From contig AUXH01000397.1 in assembly GCA_000482145.1 (NCBI GenBank), forward strand, positions 1-18,456: a DNA stretch of 18,456 bases. Direction: 5' to 3'. Below are positions 1-8,600 of the stretch, piece by piece (position 1 is the stretch's first letter; each line of letters opens with the position of its first letter). The stretch is from Strigomonas culicis (taxonomy: Eukaryota > Euglenozoa > Kinetoplastea > Trypanosomatida > Trypanosomatidae). Both the position numbers and the translations under genes were made by a program. Below the pieces are notes generated by a model. That model saw only the letters and a program-made list of their open reading frames with translations, was not told the DNA's origin and did no database searches.

Positions 1-46
<46 letters not shown>
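1..46. repeat. CT dinucleotide microsatellite at window start
   Basis: An uninterrupted CT run of about 43 bases opens the window and decays into mixed pyrimidines up to about base 70. It could belong to a pyrimidine tract of an upstream intergenic region. It may also mark where an assembly stopped, because the other window end finishes in the same repeat. Confidence 0.9.
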
Positions 47-49
<3 letters not shown>

Positions 50-864
50 CTTTTTCTCTCTTTTTCTTTTAACGTAGCCTTCTTTTTATTTACAAAAAGA
101 AAAAAAGAAAGAAAGAGTTCTGTAATCTGCAATATACACCAGTATACAGGTTGCTGAGCACAGAGGGAAAAAAAAAAGTATTTGCGTTTTTTTAAACTAT
201 TTTTTTGTCCCTTTTTCTTTTTTTCATTTTTTTTTTAGTATTTTTTTTTTTTAGGTTTACGGATAAGTAGTTTAACTTCTTGTCCACTAAACACTTAACA
301 AAAAATCAAAAAAAAAAGTGCGTATATAGAATAGCAATACTTTATACACCCACGTCAAACTTGCATTTGATTCTTTGTCAAAAGATTATCATAATCACTT
401 CAAAAAATAAAAAAACAAAAAAAAATAAAACGAAGGAACGAAAGGAAACTCTGAAACTGTCACAGTAGACAAAACCCCAATCTGTACCAGTAATTAGGAA
501 AAGAAAAGATACATCCAAGAAAGTAGAAATTTTGAGTACCACCGCAACTCGAAGTCATCGTTTTTTTTTTTTCATAGCACCCTGCTCACCGCCTATCTGT
601 TAGTAAAGGAGAGAGAACAAGAAAGAGCAAACATCTTAGTAAACGTCGATATCACAAAGAATTATTTCTACTTTTTTTTCTTTTCCACCCACCAGTGAGG
701 CTTTTTTTTTTCTTCTTTGTATCATCTCTCTAGTTCTCTTTTCAAAAATACACAAAAAAAAAAACAAGGAGAGAAAGAAGAAAGAAAGAAAAAGTCAAGA
801 AAGAATTGATTGTCCACCGACTGTTTGACCCCCCAACCCCACCCTACCCTCCGCAGCTGACCTC
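47..864. other. AT-rich intergenic region upstream of the phosphatase gene
   Basis: This 0.8 kb stretch is made of A and T homopolymers and mixed purine or pyrimidine tracts. No convincing gene is present. The only forward reading frame, about 280-468, is a lysine/threonine-rich translation of A-rich DNA without the GC-rich codon use of the real genes. It probably holds the 3' end of a previous transcript and the trans-splicing signals of the next gene. Pyrimidine tracts lie near 701-742 and 829-854. Confidence 0.7.
829..856 (+). promoter_or_regulatory. Putative spliced-leader acceptor for the phosphatase gene
   Basis: A C-rich pyrimidine tract ends in CAG at 854-856, eight bases before the ATG at 865. 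An alternative is the T/C tract at 701-731 with AG at 732-733, giving a leader of about 130 bases. Neither leader contains an upstream ATG, so the start codon is the same in both cases. Confidence 0.45.
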
Positions 865-1965
865 ATGTTTGTACACGACACACCGGTTAGCTTCGAGACG
901 CTCCCCGCCTGCCGGGACGTGCACCCCATCCGCCGTAGCCGCGACAGCACGCCCTCACAGTCCTGCACTGGCAGCTTCGCTCCGCAGGGCAAGGAGCGCT
1001 GGTTCGCGCAACAGTCGCTCTTCCTCAGCGCGGCCGAGTCGCAGCAGGGCGAGGGCCACCCGGAGCGGCGGCAGGAGACGGAGACGCCCACGTCGGGCGC
1101 GCGGATCAACACGGAGGGCGATGCCGCCTCCGTGCCGAGCTCCATCACCGTGCCGCGCAGCGCCACGACGGACTGCCTGAGCGAGCGCACCGAGCACGGC
1201 GGCGTGATCGGCGCCAGCAGCTACAACGACTGCACGACGCTCAACAGCTCCGCCGCGCGCATTTCGCGCTGCAAGCGCAAACTTCAGTCGAACGTGCTGC
1301 CCGCCTTCGACCTCGGCATTGTGCACGAGGCGGTGGACCCCGCGTCGATGATGGAGAGCGTCTGCAATGCTGCGCGCTGCGAGCCGATCAGCGAGATCAA
1401 CAACTTTCTGTTCCTCGGCACGTGGAAGGATGCGGACGACGCGGACCTGCTACGCAAGTTCAACATCGGATACGTCCTGAACGTGGCGGCCGAGCTCGAC
1501 CCCGCGACGCAGTCCGCCATGAGCGCGCACGCCAAGAACGTCATCAACAAGTCCATCCCGATGAAGGACTGCCACCACCAGGATATATCCCACAACTTCA
1601 ACGACGCCTTCGCCTTCATCGAGGAGGCGCGGCAGCACCACTCGCGCGTGCTCGTGCACTGCCGCCGCGGCATTTCGCGCAGCGCCGCGATTGTCGTCGC
1701 CTATCTGATGGCGACCGAGCAACAGAGCTACCAGCAGGCGCTCGACTACGTGACTGCGCGCCGGCCGTGCGTGTGTATGAACTTGGCCTTCCAGGATGTG
1801 CTCTCCGAGTACGTGCCGGAGCTGCACTGGACCCGCCCAACGGCCTCCAACAACACGGACTTTGTCTGTAACGGCGAGAGCTCCGACGGCGACCAGCAGA
1901 CGCCGCCATCGGCACCGCACGGCATCAGCCACTGTAGCTTTAGCGCCTTCCTCGACGACGACTAG
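865..1965 (+). CDS. Dual-specificity protein phosphatase with long N-terminal extension
   Basis: A 366-residue protein that should dephosphorylate phosphotyrosine and phosphoserine/threonine, in the cytosol or nucleus since no targeting signal is visible. The catalytic domain spans about residues 172-320. It starts with the strand region INNFLFLGTWKDA, has a likely general-acid Asp235 in IPMKDCHHQDI, and carries the phosphate-binding loop HCRRGISRSA with nucleophile Cys266 and Arg272. The downstream AYLM helix and the RRP motif are typical of the family. All catalytic residues are present, so an active enzyme is expected. Residues 1-170 are polar, low in complexity and match no domain I know. 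The substrate is unknown; MAP kinases are a family-based guess. I see no rhodanese/MAPK-docking module, which places it with the atypical phosphatases. The first ATG of the frame follows a plausible splice acceptor. Confidence 0.93.
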   Translation: MFVHDTPVSFETLPACRDVHPIRRSRDSTPSQSCTGSFAPQGKERWFAQQSLFLSAAESQQGEGHPERRQETETPTSGARINTEGDAASVPSSITVPRSATTDCLSERTEHGGVIGASSYNDCTTLNSSAARISRCKRKLQSNVLPAFDLGIVHEAVDPASMMESVCNAARCEPISEINNFLFLGTWKDADDADLLRKFNIGYVLNVAAELDPATQSAMSAHAKNVINKSIPMKDCHHQDISHNFNDAFAFIEEARQHHSRVLVHCRRGISRSAAIVVAYLMATEQQSYQQALDYVTARRPCVCMNLAFQDVLSEYVPELHWTRPTASNNTDFVCNGESSDGDQQTPPSAPHGISHCSFSAFLDDD

Positions 1966-2476
1966 AAGCGGTGCCTCAGTAGTATGTATCATTGGCTCTT
2001 AGTTCCCTTTTATCCTTTTTTTTTCTTCAGTTGGTCTTTTTTTTTTCATTTTTTTTTCCATTTCTCGTCATTGTTTGTTTCATGAGGGTTACACTTGTTT
2101 TGGTTTCGTATTGTGAACGTATTCTTCTTCAGTCTCTCTTTGTTCGTGTTCCGTGTTCAAATTGAAAAGAGGGAACATATGTTAACGCACGTAAACCCAA
2201 TTAAGTGTAGGTGAAACAATAAGATGGAACTTTTTTTTTTGTGTGTACTTACCTTTGCTTAGCCAACAGTGAACAAGTAACAGCATTTGGAAAGCAGATC
2301 TGACTTTAAAAAGTGAATTCGTTTTTTTTTTTCTTTTCTCTTCTACCCCAGTCTCCCCTCCCCTAAAAGTAATGTACCGATAGAATATGGAAATACACTT
2401 TACGAATAGTACGTCTGTGCCTCATATTTTTTTTTGTTCTTCTCTCTTTCTTTTGTAGGAGAAGAATCATCTGGCC

Positions 2477-2497
2477 ATAATAATAATAATAGTAATA
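2477..2497. repeat. TAA trinucleotide microsatellite
   Basis: About six consecutive ATA/TAA units with one interruption, in the untranslated DNA downstream of the phosphatase gene. Confidence 0.7.
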
Positions 2498-2881
2498 ACG
2501 GCGTAAATGCGTAATACTTAGGTTTTCTTCATTACTGAAAAGAAGAACGGGAGAGAAGAAAAAACAAAGAAAAACAGAGCTTTTACAATCATCAAGTTAT
2601 AAATGATACTTTTTTTTGTTGGTTTTGATTTGCTTTCCTTTGCAAACGGACTCCCACATCTCATCTTATTACATCCTTAAATGGACCTTTCTTTGTTGCA
2701 TTTTTTCCCCCTGTTCATTTACGCTATTTATTTAGCTTGCGCATATCACTTTTTCTTTGTCTTTTTGTTTTGTATTTTTACTGTTTTTCTTTTCTTTTGT
2801 TTTTTATTTTCTTACTGTATTTGGGTTTTGATCTAACTAAAAAAAAAACTATTGCACAAATCAATCTACATCTAAATTCAA

Positions 2882-2905
2882 ATATATATATATATATGTA
2901 TATAT
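2882..2905. repeat. TA dinucleotide microsatellite
   Basis: An alternating AT run broken once by a G. A second pure TA run lies at about 2987-3004. Both sit in intergenic DNA. Confidence 0.8.
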
Positions 2906-3566
2906 TTCTTCAAAAAAAAGGATAAACTCAAATACAAAAAAAGAGAAGAAAATAGTATAATCGTAAGCGATCAAGCAAACAAATAATATATATATATATA
3001 TATACCCTTCAAGAAAAAAAAAGAACAATCAAATTAACTTCCAATATATGTTCACCGATATTTCTGCAGTTACATAGAAGGTAACACTCATTTTTTATTT
3101 AATTGATTTTTTTGTTATTGATTCATGCTCATTTTTTTTTTCGATATTGTAAATGGAAAGTGAAGTGTATGGCATAGAAAAAGAGTTTTTTACTATTGTT
3201 CTTCTTTTTTCCTGTTTTTTATTACCATTTCTTAATTATTCATTTTCAAAGTACTTGCTAGCCGCTGTGGCGTCTGCCACATGGAGAGCGACACTGCACC
3301 TCCCCGTTGCGTGTCTTACGTATGTAAACATGTCCATATGTATCATTCTTTTTTTTTGTCGAAGGACTCATCCTTGGGTCTGCACCTCCTTCTGTTCCTC
3401 CCTCCTCTGCTCTGCGGCTTTGTGTGCGTATCGCGTCTCTGCTGTGTTGTGCGTCTGGACTCAGCACGGCATTCACTTATACATTTACACGGTTACAACG
3501 CATAGCCTGGCAACACAGAAGAGAAAAAAAAAAAGAAGAACGAATAAAAAAAAAAGAGAAACGTGT

Positions 3567-3643
3567 TCTGTTTTTCTTTTTTCTTCTTCTCATATATATT
3601 TACATTACTCTGCCTTGTTCCTCTGGTTGACTCCCTCCGGTAG
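3567..3643 (+). promoter_or_regulatory. Putative spliced-leader acceptor immediately before Nar1 start
   Basis: A strong T/C tract (3567-3590) and a second pyrimidine-rich stretch follow each other without any AG until 3642-3643. That AG lies two bases before the ATG at 3646. If it is used, the mRNA has almost no leader of its own beyond the spliced leader. The nearest earlier AGs, around 3554-3558, precede the tract. Confidence 0.45.
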
Positions 3644-3645
3644 CC

Positions 3646-5124
3646 ATGTCCGCCGCCTTCTCGCCGTCGCTGCAGCTCGCCGGCATGGACTATATCGCGC
3701 CGTCGGCGGAGTGCATCAAGCCCACCATGACCACCGCCGGCGCCGCTACCGTCACGCGCCACGTGGCGGGCGCCGCGCTGCCGCCGGAGGTGCTCAAGAT
3801 CACGCTACAGGACTGCCTCGCCTGTAGTGGCTGCGTGACGACCGCGGAGACGATCCTCATCACTGCGCAGAGCCGGGAGGAGATTGTGCGGCAGCGCGAG
3901 GCGCACCCGCGGCGGCCGCTCGTCGTGAGCGTCAGCACACAGTCGGCCGCGTCGCTCGCCGCGCACTACGGGCTCTCACACGCGGCAGCCTACGCGCTCG
4001 TCTCCGGCTTCGTGCGCGAGGTGCTGGCGCCGCCGGCGGGGGTGCCGCTCTACGTGACGGACCTCCGCTGGGCGCAGTCCGTCGCGACGCGGCTGACCGC
4101 GCTGGAGTACCGGCGGCGGCTGCGGGAGGCACCGCACACGCTGCCGCTCATCGTGTCGGCCTGCCCCGGCTGGGTGTGCTACTGTGAGAAGCAGGGCGGC
4201 GCGCTGCTGTCGCACGTGTGCCCGGTGCTCTCCCCGCAGGGCATCGCCGGCAGCTACATCAAGCGCGGCGCGCTGCCGGACGCGTACCACGTCTCCGTCC
4301 AGCCCTGCTTCGACCGCAAGCTCGAGGCCGCGCGCGACAGCTTCACGCCCGGCGCGCCGGGCGCGGCCGCTGTGCCCTACACGGACTGCGTCGTCAGCAC
4401 CGCGGAGCTGCTCGCGTGGATGCAGGAGTGCATCGGGCCCGACGCGGCGGGGGCCCCGCTCACGCGCTGGTGCGCGCCGCTCGACTCGGACCTGGCGCCG
4501 CTGCTGGCGGGGCCCGCCGCGCCGCTGGCGCTCGGTTTGCCAGCCGACATCCCGGAGGCGCACGTGCGGAGCAGCGACGGCTACCACCTGGCGGCCATGG
4601 CCATGGCGGCCGCGGCGGGCGGCGGGCCGCTGGACGTGCAGTACGCGAAGGGCCGCAACCACAACCTCCTCAAGGCGACGGCGCCCGCGCTGCCGCAGCA
4701 GACCTTCTGCGTCGCCTACGGCTTCCAGCAGATCCAGAACATCGTGCGCGGGCTCACGAAGGGGCTCTCGGCCGTGAAGGGCTACACCTTCATTGAGTTG
4801 ATGGCCTGCCCGGGCGGCTGCCTCAACGGCGGCGGCCAGGTGCGCGCGCAGGGCGGCGGCGACGACGCGCTTCAGCGGCTGCACGCCTGCGCCTGCGACG
4901 GCTCGCTGCCGGCGGAGGCGGCGGCGACCGCTGCGACGGCGGACTCGCCGCCGCACTCCGTCCGCCGCGTCGAGGACGGCGCCGAGGCACTGTTCCGCGC
5001 GGCGACGCTCGCGCGGGTGCTGGACCGAGCGGCGCCGGAGCTCTGGTCGTGCACCTTCCACGACCGACAGAAGGAGTTCGAGGAGCTGCTGGACAAGGGA
5101 AATATTCACAGTCTCAAATGGTAA
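3646..5124 (+). CDS. NAR1: Cytosolic Fe-S cluster assembly factor Nar1/IOP1 (iron-only hydrogenase-like)
   Basis: A 492-residue protein, close to the yeast Nar1 length. Nar1 works in the cytosolic iron-sulfur assembly (CIA) pathway, linking the scaffold stage to the CIA targeting complex. Ligands of the N-terminal 4Fe-4S cluster are visible as Cys23 (in AECIKP) and Cys57, Cys60, Cys63 (in DCLACSGC). Ligands of the second cluster are visible as Cys173 (SACPGWVCYCEK), Cys221 (VQPCFDRKLEA) and Cys388/Cys392 (MACPGGCLNGGGQ). The order and spacing fit Nar1 rather than a catalytic [FeFe] hydrogenase, which carries extra N-terminal ferredoxin-like clusters. The start at 3646 is supported because the N-terminus resembles those of other eukaryotic Nar1 proteins; Met14 would remove that part. 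An Ala/Gly-rich insertion at about residues 403-450 looks lineage-specific. The protein ends in Leu-Lys-Trp, resembling the C-terminal CIA recognition tripeptide. Confidence 0.93.
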   Translation: MSAAFSPSLQLAGMDYIAPSAECIKPTMTTAGAATVTRHVAGAALPPEVLKITLQDCLACSGCVTTAETILITAQSREEIVRQREAHPRRPLVVSVSTQSAASLAAHYGLSHAAAYALVSGFVREVLAPPAGVPLYVTDLRWAQSVATRLTALEYRRRLREAPHTLPLIVSACPGWVCYCEKQGGALLSHVCPVLSPQGIAGSYIKRGALPDAYHVSVQPCFDRKLEAARDSFTPGAPGAAAVPYTDCVVSTAELLAWMQECIGPDAAGAPLTRWCAPLDSDLAPLLAGPAAPLALGLPADIPEAHVRSSDGYHLAAMAMAAAAGGGPLDVQYAKGRNHNLLKATAPALPQQTFCVAYGFQQIQNIVRGLTKGLSAVKGYTFIELMACPGGCLNGGGQVRAQGGGDDALQRLHACACDGSLPAEAAATAATADSPPHSVRRVEDGAEALFRAATLARVLDRAAPELWSCTFHDRQKEFEELLDKGNIHSLKW

Positions 5125-5656
5125 CTGCTGCTCGTGTAGTCACACTTACAAGCTTAATGGTAATGAAAAAAAAAATGTTTTTTTTTTCCTCTTCAACGTT
5201 TTATGAACACCTAATTATTGCTGTCTTATATACATACATACACTCTCATTGCGATTAAATGAGAGGAAGAAAACGAGTGAGCACATTGGCTCCTACACCA
5301 TGCTGTAATAGCTTTCCTAATCTCATGTACACATACAGGATATACCTCTACACGAGATCTCACTGTTGCAGATGTTGTTTGAAAGAAAAACAATAACCGT
5401 TCTATTCCGTTTCTCTCATCTTATCATACTTGACTTCTGTTTTTTTTTTTTTTAATCAGTTTCAGAAACAAAAAAAGGAACCAGTTAGCGGACAGTATAC
5501 GACAGCTGGTCAATTTCTACCCTTTCCGTCAGTTTCGGTATCTCTGCTTTGCTGGATATACACATTCAACCGCATTGATACTGTTACTATTATTACACAT
5601 TTACCTAACAGTCTATATATAGTTTTTTTTTCCCATCATTTCATTAGTTTCTCTTC
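5125..5656. other. AT-rich intergenic region
   Basis: Untranslated DNA between Nar1 and the large membrane protein, with A/T homopolymers near 5165-5190 and 5440-5452. A 76-codon frame at 5430-5660 is a translation of pyrimidine-rich DNA and overlaps the next start codon, so I do not call it. No RNA gene is seen. Confidence 0.65.
5623..5646 (+). promoter_or_regulatory. Putative spliced-leader acceptor for the large PDZ membrane protein
   Basis: A T-run with C residues (5623-5634) is followed by the first AG at 5645-5646, leaving a leader of about 10 bases before the ATG at 5657. Confidence 0.5.
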
Positions 5657-8600
5657 ATGAAGTGTACGCTAGCGCTCTGTGCACTGCTCCTGCTACTCGT
5701 CCTCGGCGGCGCGGCCGCCGACACGACGACCACCGCGCCGCGGTGCCACGTCGACGTGAACCGCTACGCTGGCATGGCGACGGCGGCCGGCTCCTGGGCC
5801 GGCGTGCAGTACCACATGGTATACAAGAAGGGCACGTGCACGACGGACGACGACGCCGGCGTGCTGTGGGCGGTGGTGGACGGGGTCAACCGCAGTGTCA
5901 CCGCGCGCGAGGGGCAGCTGCGCTTTGAAGGCGTCGCGGTCGTTCACTTCGCGCTCGCGGCGACGGCCGCCGACGCGCAGCTCTACTCCTCCTCCATCTG
6001 CTGGAGCGACGCCGACTGCACGACGCTGTGCGATGCGGTGTCGCTCGGCACGGTCAGCACGTGCACTGTCGAACGGCAGGTGATGCCGGCCATCATCGCG
6101 ACGCTGTGGCTGATGCCCGCCGTCGTGTGCGGCTGCATCCTGCTGCTCCTGTACATCCGCAAGCGCAACGTGGAGCGGCTCGCCACGCTGGAGAACCTGC
6201 GACGCCGCCCGCCGTCCCCGCACCCCCTGCGCGAGCCGGGCAGCCCGTTCGCCGGCGGCGGCGAGGAGCTCGCGGACCTCACCGCCGCCACCGCGAGCAC
6301 CGTCACCATCGACGTGGACGAGCCGCAGGAGGCCGAGGACGCGGCCGGCCGCGTCGCGCGCCTCGAGGCCGAGGAGCGCCGCGCGCGCAGCGACATGGAC
6401 GCGGACAGCGACAGCGGCATCGCCTTTCTGGACAAGCTGCGACGGCGAGAGGCGGGCGTGATCGCGGCGCGGGAGGCGCGCTTACGCGTAGCGCCGGTGC
6501 TGTTGGGTGAAGCCGCGCCGGGCAGCGAGCCTATGCCGCCGGGGCCGGCGGCGCGCGCGGACCCGCCGCTCGAGCACGCCCGCGCGGCGGAGGTGCTAGG
6601 CGACCCGCGACACGTGGTGGAGGCGCGGCGAGCGCTTAGGGAGTGCGCACCCATAGAGACGGACCCCACCGTGCAGCACCGGGCAGACGCCACCCACTCG
6701 GGTACCCGTGTGGAGAACACCCTTCAGGCGGAACCGAACACTCCAGGACCGCTGGCGCCTGAAGAGGCACACACGCAGGGGCCTGTTGCGGCGCAGACAG
6801 CCGCTCTGCTCCTTCAACAGCCGCCGCAGCAGCAGCAGCAACGAGCCGAGACATTCCATCCTCTCCTTGGCGAAGAAGCAGAAGCGCGCGCGCAGTGCGA
6901 GGCAGAGGCCCACGCGGACCTGGGCGCCCTCCTGGACGGTGCGACGGTGAGCTGCGAGCGCATCCAGGAGCGCGCGGAGGCGATGACAGACCTCTGCGTC
7001 GCCATCGCCAGCGTGCCGACGGCGGAGCAGCAGCACCGCGCCGCGGTGGAGGACGCGGAACACACGGACCGCCGAGCGCAGCAGCAGCGCGCGGCCGCCG
7101 CGCGCGGTGCGCTGGCGGTGCGGGAGGAGCTCCGCCGCGCGACGGACGCCCTTCTCGCAGCAGAGCCCTCTCGGCGGGGGGCCGTGGCGACCGCGGAGGA
7201 CGAGGCGCGCCGCCGCTGCGCCGAGGACTTCGCGGCACGAGGCAGCGCCGTCGCACGGCGGGAGGCGGAGACGCGGGCCGCCCGCCTCGGCCAGGACGAG
7301 TCCGCCGCTCGCCAGGGCGTGCACACCCACGAGGCGGAGCAGCGCACCCTACGCGTGCGGGACGCCGTCGCCGAGCAGGCGGCGCTCCAACGCGTGGAGG
7401 CCCAGCGGCGGCGCCTGGCGGCAGCGCTGGCCGCCCTCGCGGCGCAGGCAGAGCCCGCCCGGCGACAGATGCTCGAGGACGACGAGGACCAGGCGCGCGA
7501 GGGTCTGCAGCTCGAAGAGGAGAGCGACTACACGTCGGTGAAACAGGAGGATGACAAGGTCATGCTGCTGCGGCTCGCGGAGCTCGTCGCGCGCCTGGAG
7601 AAGCAGGAGTACGATGCGCGCGAGAAGGCGAAGGTGGAGGAGGAGAACATGCGCCAGGAGCTGACCGACAACGAGAGCGACGCCATCGACCTCGTCCACG
7701 ACGTGGAGCTGCTGCTCCGCAAGGAGCCGTCCCAGCGCGCGGCCGTGGCGGCCAGCGAGGCGGAGGAAAGCCGCCACCTCGGCGACGTCCTCCGCCAGGC
7801 GCTCCAAGCGCACGCAGCAGACCTGCAACAGGGGGAGGCTGCCGGCCGCCAGCGCGCCGACACGGAAGAGCGGGAGCACTGGAGCCGACTGACGCAACAG
7901 GCCGCTTCGGAGCAGCGCCAACTGCGCCACGTGGAGAATACGCTCGCCGAGATGGCGGCGGCCACCGCCCGTCTTACAGACACACAAGAGACCGACCAGC
8001 GCTGCCAGCTGCAGCAGGAGGAAGCCGATGCGCGCGGTCAGCTGTCGGAGGCCTTCACCCAGTCGGGTCGCGCCATCGCGCAGCGGGACCACCAGGCGCG
8101 CACCGACCGCCTGCAGCAGGAGGAGGCGGCAGGCCGCCAGCAGATCGCGGCGGCGGCGCTGGAGGCGCTCGACCCCCTCGTCGCGGACGCGACGTCGCGG
8201 CAGCAGAACATTCTCCAAAAGGAGGAGAAGCTGCGCCAGATCGCCGACGTGGCTGCGAGTCTGCACGACGCCCAAGAGCCCGAGACGCGCCGTAAGGTGG
8301 AGGCTGAGGAGGCGCAAGCTCGTGACAGCTGGGGCACGGAGGAGCGTCAGGCGCACGCCGCCATCGCGGCGAGGGACGGGGAGGCGTCGCTGGCACGCCT
8401 GGTGCGCGCGCTCGCGGCGAAGGAGGACGAGACGCGCGCGGCCATCGACGCGAAGGAGGAGGGCGCGCGGCGGCTGATTGGGACGATCTGCAGCGGGCAG
8501 CGCACCCGCGCGCTGGCGCTCGAGCGGACGCAGGCACTGTGGTCTGCGAAGGTGGCGGCGATCGTCGCAGAGGAGGCGGCGGCGCGTGCCGACGTGGTGG

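Larger units (their letters stand above)
1966..3645. other. Long (1.7 kb) AT-rich intergenic region with no clear gene
   Basis: It contains the 3' untranslated region of the phosphatase transcript, many A/T homopolymers, a TAA run (2477-2497), two TA microsatellites and the leader region of the next gene. Frames at 2737-2925 and 3153-3827 are translations of low-complexity DNA and are not believable genes. About 3250-3480 is visibly richer in G and C than its surroundings and includes a small hairpin (TGTGGC, loop GTCT, GCCACA at 3266-3281). It has no coding frame with the codon bias of the neighbours. I cannot assign it a function. Confidence 0.65.

Noticed and set aside
280..468. A 62-codon frame in the upstream A-rich DNA
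   Set aside because: The Lys/Thr-rich product is a direct translation of A-runs, without a splice signal or coding bias.
3153..3827. A 224-codon plus frame upstream of and overlapping Nar1
   Set aside because: It runs through homopolymers and the pyrimidine tract, has no codon bias until it overlaps Nar1 in another frame, and shows no domain.
3976..5109. A 377-codon minus-strand frame opposite Nar1
   Set aside because: It is a shadow of strong third-position GC bias. The plus strand carries all Nar1 cysteine motifs.
3646..5124. A catalytic [FeFe] hydrogenase
   Set aside because: Length and cysteine layout (one N-terminal plus one C-terminal cluster) fit Nar1. Additional N-terminal ferredoxin-like clusters of typical hydrogenases are absent.
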